The notes beneath the pieces are model-generated. The model was not told the DNA's origin. It saw only the letters and a list, made by a program, of their open reading frames with translations, and made no database searches. From Oehlia diaphana (taxonomy: Eukaryota > Glomeromycota > Glomeromycetes > Glomerales > Glomeraceae): a DNA stretch of 64,000 nt. The stretch covers positions 1-64,000 of the forward strand of contig QZLH01000302.1 of the NCBI GenBank assembly GCA_003833135.1, in the 5' to 3' direction. A program made the position numbers and the translations under genes. This document shows positions 1 through 11,540 of the stretch, one piece after another (within the stretch, counting starts at the first letter, position 1; the number at the start of each line of letters is the position of its first letter).

Positions 1-634
1 CTTGTTTACCATGAAATCGGACAACTACTTCGTAGTATAAATTTTTAACATTGAACTTGAGTGCTTTGATTGATCCAAAAGTTTTCAAATATACTTCTAG
101 CATCTGCTTATCCACATCTAGCGGAACATCCCAAATCTTAATTTCGTAATCGTTAGGATTGTCTTGTTGCTGATTGTTGATCACTTCTATTTTTGTAAAT
201 CTTACATCATTGTTATCTGCAATTTTTTTGGCGCAAACTTCAGCCGCTTGTGCTTCCGTTTCATATGTTGCTCGAATCACCTTGATACCTTTAATAGTAG
301 TTGGTGCGAGTGAGATAAGCCCGAGCACATCCGAAATCTTCCTATATACGAAATTTTTCTTGGCAGTAATATTTTCGCCTGGGAGACTGTCTTGGGGAAT
401 GAAGATACTAAAACGTTGAGTCTTTTTGATAATAGTCCAACCGTCATCTTTTTTCGGTTCTTTAGAAGTTGTATTCTGACCAGGATAACTTTCGTTAGTT
501 TGAGCATGCATAGAGGCATCAAGCCTTGCATTATTATTACTATTCGTTTGTATATTATGTTGAGCTATCGAAGAGCTCGACGAAGCAGCTGAAGTGCTAC
601 TTCCTGAAGGTTAGGTAAATTCTACCCCTTCCAT
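1..634 (-). pseudogene. RRM-containing protein, 5' part, in-frame stop
   Basis: Reading leftwards from an ATG at 634-632, seven codons (MEGVEFT) are followed by an in-frame TAA at 613-611. The frame then stays open to the window edge. The open part is Ser-rich, then Asn/Gln-rich, then has a basic DDGWTIIKK stretch. It ends in an RRM-like fold with an RNP2-like strand (EIKIWDVP), a helix, FGSIKAL and a second strand EVVVRF. RRM proteins bind RNA, and similar ORFs occur as first ORFs of LINE-type retrotransposons in some lineages, so a retroelement origin is possible but inferred. Because the TAA is in frame with the ATG, either translation starts at the downstream Met in the ASMHAQ segment or the copy is dead. 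The 3' end lies outside the window. Confidence 0.5.
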
Positions 635-1323
635 ATTACTCTTCCCGAAATTCTATATCGAAAAAACAATATTTTCTATGACTTTTAAGCGTTAAAAATG
701 TAAAAATTTTCTTCAAACTACTAGTGCGAATTTGTGCCCGAACGATCGGCGGGAAGAGTTTTTTTTTTTTATCTTGTAAATTAAGAATTATTGCAAGTTT
801 ATTAGTAATTATTTTACATTAAAAGCATTAAAAGCTATTTTTTTTATTTTTTTTATAGTTTATAAAAAAATTTATTTAGAAAGTAAAATTATTCAAAAAA
901 AATCTTTTAATAAATAAATAACTCTAAATATAAATAATGATATTTTAGTGAATTTAAATTATATATTAATTAGTTATTTAATTAAAATCTATTTGATATT
1001 TATTATTAATTATTTTTCAGTTAGTTTAGTAAAAAAAAAAAAGAAAAACTTTACAAAAATTAAGAATATTTATTGATTTAACAAAAAAAATTAACTTTAT
1101 AATATTTTTTTTTTTTTTTTTTTTTTAGAAACTCCTTCTACTGCTTTTGGGTTAAAGAGGTAAATATTTTGGGAAAGGTCTTAAAGGTTTTTTTTATAAT
1201 TTTTTCTTACGTAGAAATGAGTTTTTGATTGATTTTAATTGGTACTGCACTACATAACTGATAATTAGTAAATTTCACAAATCAGTAGATATGCTGCTTG
1301 TATATAAAATAAAAAAATTACTA

Positions 1324-1575
1324 TATATATTAAGGTTACTTGTCTAAACTTCTTTAAAATCCTACGATTAGTTTCGTCAAAATTTTAGATTTATTATAGT
1401 TTCAACAGAATTTTGGCAGTTTCAGCATTTATAATAAGTTTTGGCAATTTCACCTTTCTCCAGAGTTTTGCCAGTTTTTTAATATAACTTTAATATAGTT
1501 TTAGCAGAATTTCACTTTTCAGCAAACTGCCATCTTGCCTAAACCTCTAGGTTTCAACAAGCAATCTTAATATAT
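1324..1575. mobile_element. MITE-like element with 24-bp terminal inverted repeats
   Basis: The left end at about 1324-1348 reads ATTAAGGTTACTTGTC. The right end at 1551-1575, read on the other strand, has ATTAAGATTGCTTGTT. The 24-bp ends agree at about 20 positions, and most differences are transitions. The interior of about 200 bp has no ORF and repeats a phrase like TTTTGGCAGTTTCAGC several times with variation. The flanks are TATA-rich, so any target duplication is hard to define. It could be a short non-autonomous DNA transposon; the superfamily is unknown. Confidence 0.45.
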
Positions 1576-2740
1576 GCTTTCAAAATTATTCAGCTTACCT
1601 AACTTAAAAAACTGATGGGAAAACTGATAGGAAGACTAACAGAGAGTTTGCAAAAGAAAAAAATAATTTTATCGCTATAGATAAATTAAATTCATATTAT
1701 ATGATCTTATAATACATATAGTTTAATTTGTGAAATGTAATTTTATATTTTGAGTTGAAGTAACTTGTAAAATTTTGTAAAATATCCTAATTTTGTTAAT
1801 TCTGAAAATTAACTCATATGGTATTTATAGTAAAATATAATTCTATTTGTTTTGACTACTCTTGTTTGAATATAAAATAATATGCTTCTCAGCTAGACAG
1901 ATGTAACATAGCTTATGATAATGGCAAGATTTTAAAAGAAGAATACTAAACTAATAGTAAAAAAAAAAATGGCATATGAGGAAATCTTATTTTCAGTAGT
2001 ATTTACTAAAAAGAAAAAATATTACAGCATTCTATATACAAGTCTAACTTTAATAATGCAAGATAGCATTTTTATAACAAAAATTTATTATTATATATAT
2101 TCTTATTTTAACCTTTAATAATAATTTTCAGTAGATATAGGTAAAATATCTTTGTTAAGTTTTTGTTTTTAAAATTTAAAACTTAATGGTAGTAATTAAC
2201 TTTATTACTTGTAATTTTCAATTATTCAGATGAATTATGTTAATATTTGTACAAATAATCTTCTTGATTTCTTTTTACGTCTAATAATCTAACAATTTCT
2301 CATACTTTTATTTATTACCTGTTTCTTGTAATTGATTAATAAACTTCTAATTTTCTTACTAGTTTTAAAGATTTTTAATAAGTTGATATCTATCATAAAT
2401 ATTAGTTTTGAACTTTGTATACTTGAATGTAACATTAAGTCACATTTCTTTGCAATATTTAAGATTTTTGATGAATTGCTTCACTTTAGCAGTAGTATAT
2501 GTAAATGTTACATTTTTTTGCATAACTTCATAATATTGTATATAGATCATCCTTAAAATTATCACAGATAATTTAAGGTTTAAGTTTGATTACGCAAATT
2601 TTAAAATTCCAAAAATTGATCTTTTGTTTCATTAAAATATTTCCAGATTCAAACATCTAAAAAAGAAATTAATGCATTTAATAGCTGTTTATCCATTTTA
2701 ATAAAAGCAATATGGTAATGTTTACAATCTACTGTATACT

Positions 2741-2980
2741 AAAAAATAGCATACTAAAGCATACCTTAAACATATATGTTTAAGAATTATCCAGGAGACT
2801 GCTTCCAAATATTTAAATGTAGAATTATGTTGTCTAATAATAGAATAATAGTAGGTATAATAAACACATCTTAAAAAATAGCATGCTAAAACATACCTTA
2901 AGCACATATGTTTAAGAATTGTCCAGAAAACTGTCTCTAAACACCTAAATACAGGAAGATGTTGTCTAATAACAGTAGAA
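2741..2980. repeat. Two-copy direct repeat, period 132 bp
   Basis: A segment of about 108 bp starting AAAAAATAGCATACTAAAGC at 2741 recurs in the same orientation at 2873. Offsets are equal (132) at both its start and its TGTTGTCTAATAA end (2828 and 2960). The copies differ by scattered, mostly transition, substitutions. A short minus-strand ORF spanning both copies simply repeats itself and is not taken as a gene. Confidence 0.7.
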
Positions 2981-3789
2981 ATATGCATGACTATAAACTT
3001 TACCAAAATTTTAAAGTATAAATTAATTATTTTTTTACGTTATATTCAAAAAATTTTACAAATAAAAAATAAATTTTGCATGATCATCTCAAATATTTGA
3101 ATCAAATTCATGATATATTATACAAAAAATAACTAATACTTAGGGATCACAAGTTTTATAAATTTCTGACACTATATATTATATATCTTATACAAGTATA
3201 ACTAATGATTGATGACTATTTTTTATAGATAATTGGGCAATAGGACCAGATAATATATTTTATTTTATGTATCAATAAAAATTCAAGTTTTTTTTGATAA
3301 TGTACAGTTACAATGTGACTTATACTGATAATGTATAGTCCAATATTAATTACAATATATATAAATATTTTAATGTATAAAATAAAGCTAGTATTAATTA
3401 ACACAGAATTAAAATATATATAGAATAATATATGCTTCAAAATTCACGTGTAAGCAATACTATTTTTTTGGTAATAAAGTCTGAAAGAAATAACATAGTA
3501 CTTTTAGAATAATTTAACCATTTTGACAAATTATTTTCTGTGACGTTTGGCAAAAAGTATTTAGTAATTATTGATGCAAAACATACTTTAAAATAAAACC
3601 CAATATGGGAAATGCTTTATTAATAATATACATGTATATTTAAAAATACATGTATAAGAAATACTCGCTATTGCTCTATTTTTTTTGATGGCAGAGGTCT
3701 GAGCGTTATGTCCAGACTCATCAAAATTGCGTAGAAAAAATGGCGCAGTACATTTATATAATTATATCAAATCTTTTAAGATTTGATCA

Positions 3790-4200
3790 TTACATAGTAA
3801 TCTTTTCATCCTTAATTAGATTTAAAATAAAACTGAAGGGATGAATTTCACGCTATTTTCTTTGTTTATATTATAAAAAGCATATAAATTTTTTTCAAAT
3901 TTCTCCTTATTTTTTTTCACAGTGCAAACATCTTTTTCATCCTTGGTTAAATTAAAGATAAAACTTAGAGGAATGGATTTACACTATTTTTTTTTTGTCT
4001 ATATTATAAAAAGCATATAAATGTTTTCAGATCTCTTTCCATCCTTTTCCAAGTACAAACATTACATAATCTTTTTTATCCTTAATTAGATTTAAAATAA
4101 AACCTAAAGGGATGGATTTTATCTATGCTATTTTTTTCTTTATCTATACTATTTTAAAAAGCTTATAAATCTTTTCAGATCTTCTGCAAAGCTTTGTTTA
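3790..4200. repeat. Three imperfect tandem copies, about 131-139 bp
   Basis: Each copy carries a block beginning ATCCTTAATTAGA (3808, 3939, 4078), then an A-rich run ending AAAACTNAAGGGATGGAT, and a later block AAAAAGCATATAAAT. Spacing is 131 then 139 bp. No coding potential is seen. Confidence 0.7.
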
Positions 4201-5668
4201 GAACATTTTGACTCAGGAATTACTTTTCTAACCTCACTTTTAACTAATTCTCTAATACTTGAGATCAGTTCCTATCATAATCAGATTTTAATTCCTTGTA
4301 ATTGTTTAAATACAAGTCCTTTCCAAAATCAAAATAATTGTAAAATAAAAACTTGAAATATGGTACATCTTTATTTTTAATTTTAGCATTATCAATCTTA
4401 TTATTGGGCTATCAATTAATAATTTATGAACCAGTTAAATTTTTATATATAATTAAAAAAAAAATTACCTAATTTTTACTAAATTTCAAAATATCCATGT
4501 AATTTTACCTTTTTAATTTTTTTTATTAATTATCTTTATTTGATGACCATCCCTAAAATAAATAATATATTATTATTCATACTATTTTAAGTAATTTTAG
4601 CCCATAATTTTACTAAATTCAAAAAGATTTAATTTTTTTAGCCAAGATATAAAATTACTTGTAATTCTTGTTATTTCAAATATTTTAACTAAAAAAAAAT
4701 TAGTTTTTTGATCTATTCTGATTTTTTACCAATTTTACTAAGACAAATAATAAGGAACAAATCATTATACTACTGTATGTATAATGCAGATAGGAACATT
4801 AGCATAATATATTTAATGACTATTTTTATCAATTTTTGAAATACCCGATAATTCTCTAATAGTTTGTCACACTCCCTCAACATTACATAATCTTGATCTC
4901 ACACAAAAAAAAAAATATCGGGTTCATTAAAAATACCAAAATGGCAAATGCCGTTGCCAAAGATCACTAAAGATCATGTGTACACAATAATTAATATACA
5001 CTAAAAATCACGTAATTCTTTTAATTGTCATTAATTATGCATAATTTGATTTCCGATTTTTCAATCAATTATGTCATTTTTTTTAAAAAAATCGAGAAAA
5101 AAAATAATTTCAAACAAATCATGTCATAATTTTCTAATATGCAGCATAATACGCCATTATAGCATAAAAAATCGGATCAATCCGCAGTGAAAAACCAGAT
5201 CCGTCTCGAGCCTATCTTATATATATATATATCATTAATTGTGTAAAAATTCTATCATTTAATACCCAAAATAGGTTAAATAATGATGAAATGTTACGAT
5301 CGATTATAGCAATACAACTAATGAAATAATACAACTTATAGATAACCAATTTTATATAATTAATTTATCACATGACGTTTTACTTTCATCGCGCAACATT
5401 TTTTTTTCGTTTGAATCAAAAAAAAATGACTTTTTTATTATTGCTTTTTGAAAAACTAAATTAAATTAATCGAATCTCAAAAAAATAATAATGAAATTGC
5501 TAATTAATATTATATTAAAAATGAATAAAATGAGAGAGAAAAAAAAAAAAAAATTATAAGATGTTCTATATTTTATTATTATTATTCTAAAAATAATTTT
5601 TTGTCTACAAATTACTAAAAATAAAATAACTACTACTAAAAAATAATACTTTTTTTTTTTTTTTTTAT

Positions 5669-7189
5669 TCATACGATCAAATTCATTAAATTTGGTCTCC
5701 TAGGAATAACTTGAAATACTTCATATTCATCAATACTAAAACTATTTGTATCATTTCTAATTGGGAATTCATAATCACCTTGTTTACAACAACATTTTAA
5801 TTCAGCTTTAAAATTACCAGACATTTTTAAATCATTTCTACCAAAAGAAGGACCATAATTTTCATAATAATTAATTGCTTTAGCAGGATCAGTAACTCTA
5901 CTAACAACATTTTTCTCACCAAGATGAAAAATAAAAGATTCATGAGTAAAACCCCAATCATTTCTTGAAGACCAATTAATAGGAGTAAATCCACCAATTA
6001 ATTCACCAGTATTAGAAACTTTCATTATAGTAATTGTAGAAGATTTTGAATCACATTTTTGATGAAAATCAGTACCAGTGAAACCATCCCTAGTACCTCT
6101 AAGTAATAATTTAAATTCATAAGGATTATCTAAACAATCTTTCTTATTTTGAACCAATTCATCTTTACCATCAATCCAACTTGCTAATAAAGCGGCATGT
6201 TTTCTTTCAATAATAACGGAATCAATAGTAGCCCTTTTAGGTTGAATCAAATCAGATGAAGGTTGATGACCAGGTACAAGATGATATTGTAATATATCTT
6301 CAAATAAATCAGGAGGTAAACATTGAGCAAAAGGTTTAACCCTTTTATAAAAATCACCACTTGATATATGTAAAAATCTAATATGAGAGATAGATTTTTC
6401 AATTTTTTCAGATAATATTTCATATTCTTTACTAGTCCAATTAGATAAATCTTTAGATATAGCAGCACGAGAAGTACCCCATTTAATTAAATGATTCCAA
6501 AGTACAACTTCATCTTTTAATAAATCATCTCTCTTTAATAAAGAAACAAAAGTATTTTCATCAATAGAATTAAAATCTTCAGAACAAAAAACCAATTCAG
6601 GATCATTTACTATTATTTCATTACAATAATCCAATAATTTTGTAAAAGTATTTGAATGTTCCAAAGCGATCTTATGAGTAGTAGAAAAATTACGTTGTAT
6701 CCAACCAGGTTTATAAAGTAAAAGATAATCTTGAGCGTAATCAATCATTTCTTGTAAACATAATTCATCAGCAGCTATCATAACTTCTAAGATAGACATA
6801 GTATCAGAACTAATACTTTCATCCAATATTATAGTACCAGTATAAATATAATTTAATATTATTTCAAATATTTTAGGATTAATATTTGGTTTATTAAAAG
6901 TGATATAATTATTTTCAACTTTGGCCCATTCAGATGATAAAGCAGCTCTAAAATAAGAAGAACGTACACGAAGTATTATAGAATGTACTTTAAATTGTTT
7001 AACGTTTGGCTGTTCTCCAACGTTAATTATCATATTATAATCTTCATTTTCTGAGAGTAATAAAGATAAATCTTTTGAAAGGTTTGGTAAAAAATCGGTA
7101 CACATTATGAAAGGAGGGGGAGTTCCAGAAGAAGGAGTTTGAGGAGGAGTAGAATAAATTGAACTTGATCTAGAAAGTGATGTAGACAT
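5669..7189 (-). CDS. BTB-BACK-TLDc domain protein
   Basis: Intact, intronless 506-residue ORF. A Ser/Thr/Pro-rich N-terminus (1-27) leads into a BTB domain (about 42-157, with KVHSIILRVRSSYFRAALSSE and a YIYTG turn). A BACK-like helical region follows (about 165-290, DEVVLWNHLIKWG), then a TLDc domain (about 320-496, with FKLLLRGTRDGF, GGFTPINW and ESFIFHLG). BTB-BACK proteins commonly act as substrate adaptors for cullin-3 ubiquitin ligases. TLDc domains are linked to oxidative-stress resistance and V-ATPase binding. This architecture is greatly expanded in Rhizophagus. The start is the first ATG, preceded on the coding strand by a long A-rich leader. A TGACGTCA site lies about 200 bp upstream. 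Function here is inferred from domains only. Confidence 0.93.
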   Translation of the reverse strand: MSTSLSRSSSIYSTPPQTPSSGTPPPFIMCTDFLPNLSKDLSLLLSENEDYNMIINVGEQPNVKQFKVHSIILRVRSSYFRAALSSEWAKVENNYITFNKPNINPKIFEIILNYIYTGTIILDESISSDTMSILEVMIAADELCLQEMIDYAQDYLLLYKPGWIQRNFSTTHKIALEHSNTFTKLLDYCNEIIVNDPELVFCSEDFNSIDENTFVSLLKRDDLLKDEVVLWNHLIKWGTSRAAISKDLSNWTSKEYEILSEKIEKSISHIRFLHISSGDFYKRVKPFAQCLPPDLFEDILQYHLVPGHQPSSDLIQPKRATIDSVIIERKHAALLASWIDGKDELVQNKKDCLDNPYEFKLLLRGTRDGFTGTDFHQKCDSKSSTITIMKVSNTGELIGGFTPINWSSRNDWGFTHESFIFHLGEKNVVSRVTDPAKAINYYENYGPSFGRNDLKMSGNFKAELKCCCKQGDYEFPIRNDTNSFSIDEYEVFQVIPRRPNLMNLIV

Positions 7190-7386
7190 TTTTTTTTTTT
7201 TTTTGGATTTATATATGATTTATATATATGATTTTTTTTTTCAACGATTTGTGTGATTTTTTATTATAAAAAAACTATTTATCATTTTATTTTTTGTTTG
7301 TTTATATAAATTTTTTATTATTATTAAAAAAAAGAGTTTAACAACTTAACCCAGTAAGTGTTAACTCTTTTCTTTTTCGCTAAAAA

Positions 7387-7394
7387 TGACGTCA
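7387..7394. promoter_or_regulatory. CRE/ATF-type palindrome TGACGTCA
   Basis: A perfect TGACGTCA lies 198 bp upstream of the BTB-TLDc ATG. This is the classic binding site of ATF/CREB-type bZIP factors. CpG-containing palindromes are infrequent in such AT-rich DNA, but one 8-mer alone is weak evidence. Confidence 0.35.
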
Positions 7395-8504
7395 ATATAT
7401 TATACTTTTTCAAGAGAGGAAAGAATATTCTTTTAAAGGGAAGAAAAAGAAAAAAAGATATAATTATAGAAATAAAATAGAAAGAAAGAGAAAAAAAAAA
7501 AGTTCACTAATTTTTTTTTTATTTTTTTTTTTATTTTTTTTTTATTATGTTGTTATTTTTGTTATTTGTTTTTAAAAAAGACAAAAATTATTTTTTATTT
7601 TTTTTTTTTTTTTTGAAAGTTATTTTTTTTATATAGTTACACGCATAATGAAATCAAAAAAGGAATATTGAGTAAAGTTTCATTCATGCAATTGTAACAA
7701 AACAACGATCACAATAATTTATTTTATATTATTATTTAACTTTAAATTAAAAGAAAAAAGGAAGGAAAATGACGAATAAACTACAGAAAACTCAAAAAAC
7801 TTTGTTTTAAAAAAGGTGGCGTTTTTTATTCGTGGCTTGGTTTAATGATAAATATTTTATTCGTCGATCAAAAAAAAAAAATTTTAAACAATGTAATTTT
7901 TTTTGTTTATCAAGAGAAAAATATCATTTAGAATTAATATATATAATAACTTTTTTGTCAGGGAGTTTTGATAAAAAAAACTAATGTCTCAAACCGACAA
8001 TTATAGGAAACAAAAAATTTCGGGTAATTAAAATTGGTAATTCGTTGTGTGAATCAACTTAATCAATTTTGGGTTATACAGAAAAATTTGATCAAATGAC
8101 TCATTATTTATAACACAGCGTCATAAAATTACAAATCATTTCGCTAAACGTTTTATAATACTATATTTTTATTAAATATTCAAAATATTTTTATTATTAT
8201 TACTATTATTTACTTTAATAGTTTATTACCCATTCATAATCGGAGTTTAAATCCTAATTTTGGTCTTTCATTGCCACTTTAAAAAATTGTGGCAGCGTGG
8301 CACCAGCTTTTCTCATTTTAAAAGAGATTTTTTTCCCAAGTTTCACATGAATAATTTCCTATTTCTATTTCATTGATTTTATTCGTGAATTATCATTCCT
8401 CTAAGGTTTAAATACTGCATAATAAACTTTTCTTATTTTATTTTACAAATTAATTTTTTATCCGTTTCAGTTTTTTCCATTTCCATTTTTTTGTTTCTTT
8501 TTTT

Positions 8505-8506
<2 letters not shown>

Positions 8507-8581
<75 letters not shown>
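8507..8581. repeat. Homopolymer junction: about 62 T then 13 A
   Basis: An uninterrupted T run at 8507-8568 switches directly to an A run at 8569-8581. A polypyrimidine tract precedes it. Such a run could be the tail of an old retroinserted sequence on the minus strand or simple slippage. Its exact length is likely unreliable in the assembly. Confidence 0.8.
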
Positions 8582-8582
8582 T

Positions 8583-8625
8583 AATTGGTTAAATTATTGG
8601 TTACATTATTGGTTAATGATTGGGT
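8583..8625. repeat. Short tandem repeat, ATTATTGGTTA-like
   Basis: Immediately after the poly-A run, the phrase ATTGGTTA recurs three times at about 13-bp spacing (ATTGGTTAAATT, ATTGGTTACATT, ATTGGTTAATGATT) before decaying into unique sequence. Confidence 0.6.
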
Positions 8626-10044
8626 AAATAATTTGGAGAATAAATTATCGTGGGAGAATATTTTATTTCTTTGGATAATAATAATGTATCAATGTATCAA
8701 TAAACCTCTATTTGGTTAAATTATTCTCAGGATCCGGAGAATTATTTTATTAGATCTTCAGTATTCCATTCCCCCGTTTAACAAAGATCATGACTACCTT
8801 GATCTTATATATTATTATGTTTACCCTTTTTAATTTTCCTTTTTATTATTTAAATATTTTTTTTTATAGTAATAAAAAATATTCCTTTTTTGAAAAAAGT
8901 TGTCCTTGTGATCGATCAACTTTGATCAACTTTTTTTTTTTACTTTTACCATTTTTTACCATTCCAAAAAGAGTCAAAACTATTTGAAATAATGATATCA
9001 TTTTCCAAAAATAAATTCCTTTTTAATGTAAATATTACAAAGAATATCCCTTAAAAAAAGTTGATCGAAACTTTTTTTATATGCATCAATTTGGAAAATT
9101 TATTACCTAAACCGATTTTATATTATTCTTTTTTTTAAAGAAAATTGAACGAAAATTAATCTTTTTAGATCGGGCTTAAAAAATTCAAAAGTAAATAAAA
9201 AGTAATAAAAAAAGCCCCAACAAATTACATCATTTTTATTTACCAGATTAAAAATAAAAAAAACGCGTAATTTTTTTAATTTAAAATATGTGATTTAATC
9301 TTTACATTCACAATTGAATTAAAAGATCAATTATAGTAATAATGAATTAAATGAATTGTTTGCTAAAAATATATTTTACGTGAATTGGTTGCCTTTTTTA
9401 ACTAGCTTACTCGTTGATTCGATCATAAGTGATCAAAATAGACCGCAATCACAGACCGCAGCAAAATTTCCTTTTGACGCGTCTTACATGTGAATTTATT
9501 ATTATTACATTACTTTTATATATTAAATTGTTCCACCCAATCAAATTTATGTTTACGGTGAATCATATCATTGTCATAAAAATAAGTGATACACGAAAAA
9601 AAAATGATAGTTCCACCGTAAAGAAATGTACTGGCCACGTTTTATAAATGTTATTGACACAAAATTTATTGATTTACAATTTCATTGGCGCGTTAATTTC
9701 ATCTGAAACTGTAATCATGTCGATTTTTGTTTTAGAGAAATTTTAAAAGCTTTAAATTCGATAAACTACCTGCAACTTTAATTTATATTAACGAATCATC
9801 TTCTAACTCCAATATCGAAGCAAATTTATATATGTTATATATGTAACTGTGGATGTAAAACTGTATCAGCAAAAATTATTTATTTTATTTTATGTAAAGC
9901 AACACATCAGCAAAAATTATTATTATCATAATATTATATTCAATATTTGATCTTATTTTTAAAAAAAATACTATTGTATTTAGCTGAGATAAAAATTATC
10001 CATTAACATTTATTATATTTATTATATTTAAAAGGAAAATTTCG

Positions 10045-10602
10045 CAAATATTCAATTAGATAATTTATATTCCAGTATGTCTTTGTCGTATACATTATCT
10101 CGTATTATACATAATAATGTGATATACTTGTCGTAGGAATTAATTACGGCATATGAAGCTTATATTAAATTGCCGTATTATTTAATGTCAAATATACGAA
10201 AATTACACAAAGAAATTGTAATCCGTAAATCTATTAATGCTGATCTTGATGTTAGATATTTTAAAAATGACAAAAAATAAATGGTAAAATCCATATTTCG
10301 TAATGCCGTAATATCAATTCGGCAATTCCGACGGCCCCTATACAAAATGTGGATATGTCATATGTATTTAAATTTTTATTTTATATAACTAACTATATTT
10401 CGATACAAATTGAAAATTGATCAAAGAAATGTCTTGTATGGTGATATGTAAAAGAAAATTTGAAGAAATGTTATGTTGTTACGTATATACTATAGTAATA
10501 ATTACATAATTTACTGGAATCATTGATTTCTCCCTTGCTACCTGAAATATTGAGACTTCAGCGCACATTTATTCGTTGATCCAATGTGCTTCGGCAAAAT
10601 GG
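10045..10602 (+). repeat. Dispersed repeat, copy 1 (CpG-retaining)
   Basis: About 560 bp that aligns end to end, in the same orientation, with 48757-49302. Shared blocks in the same order include AATTAGATAATTTATAT, AATAATGTGATATACTTG, AAATGGTAAAATCCATATTT, ATAACTAACTATATTT and ACTGGAATCATT. This copy keeps many CpG sites (for example TTCGTAATGCCGTAA and CGGCAATTCCGACGG). No ORF or clear terminal repeats were found, so it could be part of a larger transposon or a non-autonomous unit. Confidence 0.8.
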
Positions 10603-10847
10603 GACTCTTGCAATTCATGACAACTTCCTGTAATCCTATACAATGATTTTTTGGGAATTACTTTACAGTAAGATATATTAATTAAAATATAATTAGATAT
10701 TTATTTTTTTTTTTAAAAAAAAAAAATGAAACATGTAATTTAGCAAATGTCGCTAAATTAAACGCTAATAATCATAGTTTATGGTCAATACTACGGATTC
10801 TGATCATCGATCTCATAATTTTCATTTTTGATGTAAATTCTTGAATA

Positions 10848-11080
10848 GTCAAAATATACATATTATTTGTAACACCTACTGTACATGTATCGATTGTATC
10901 GTGCACATTATATTTCAACATGTTTTTTCAAATTGTTTCATCTTTTAAACGCGTATATGTTACTTTCGCAGTCAGTATGTATTTGTCAAAATATATACGT
11001 TATTTGTAACATCTACTGTACATATATCGTTCACAATATCAACAAAGTTTCAAATTATTTCATCTTTTAAACGCGTATAC
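10848..11080. repeat. Imperfect direct repeat, two copies
   Basis: GTCAAAATATACATATTATT at about 10848 recurs as GTCAAAATATATACGTTATT at 10985. Both copies then share a ATTTGTAACAYCTACTGTACAT block and a CATCTTTTAAACGCGTATA block. The second copy has a deletion of about 15 bp. Confidence 0.7.
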
Positions 11081-11408
11081 AGTATGTCAAAATGCGTCAA
11101 AATGATGAAAGTTGAGTCATTTGCTAAACAAAATAACTGAAATTAAAATGAAATTACCTTTAATCTCTTAAGCTATATACTGTATGTCTAATTTCTAATG
11201 ACTTGATTTTAATCAAGAATTATATTATACCATATTTGGCAAAATGATTAAGTTCTTGTTAATATGATAAATAATAGATTTAATTATTATAATTGTAGTG
11301 TTAATTTTTTTCACTTTGATATATCAATATGTCAGTCTGAGTCATACTATCTATAAAGGATTCTTTTTTATTTAAGACATTAAATTCTCATCAATTTCTC
11401 TTTTTTTT

Positions 11409-11540
11409 TATCAAACAATTCCTTAATTTTTAATCTCAATTTTATCAATATTTTTTTACCAATCTCAAACATTTTATCAATCAACTCCTTAATTTTTAAT
11501 CTCAATTTTATCAATATTTTTTTACTAATCTCAAACATGA
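11409..11540. repeat. 66-bp tandem duplication at the start of the bromodomain gene
   Basis: Two adjacent copies (11409-11474 and 11475-11540) share CCTTAATTTTTAATCTCAAT and a TTTTTTTACYAATCTCAAACAT end. The ATG at 11537 lies in the second copy. The first copy reads CATTTT there, so only one start codon exists. The duplication lengthens the presumed 5' leader and core promoter. Confidence 0.8.

Larger units (their letters stand above)
635..5668. other. Gene-free AT-rich region
   Basis: No convincing coding exon was found on either strand. ORFs here are short and of AT-biased composition. The stretch holds a MITE-like inverted-repeat element (1324-1575), a 132-bp-period direct repeat (2741-2980), three copies of a roughly 131-139 bp repeat (3790-4200) and an AT dinucleotide run near 5220. 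It also contains the 3' flank of the BTB-TLDc gene. Confidence 0.6.
7190..11408. other. Gene-free region with repeats
   Basis: No supported gene. It contains the promoter side of the BTB-TLDc gene, an extreme homopolymer at 8507-8581, short tandem copies at 8583-8625, copy 1 of a dispersed repeat at 10045-10602 and a local direct repeat at 10848-11080. ORFs at 8790, 9429 and 10885 are short, lack domain signatures and lie in or next to repeats. Confidence 0.6.

Noticed and set aside
174..592. Plus-strand ORFs at 174-419 and 392-592
   Set aside because: They lie antisense to the better-supported RRM frame and have no domain or start context.
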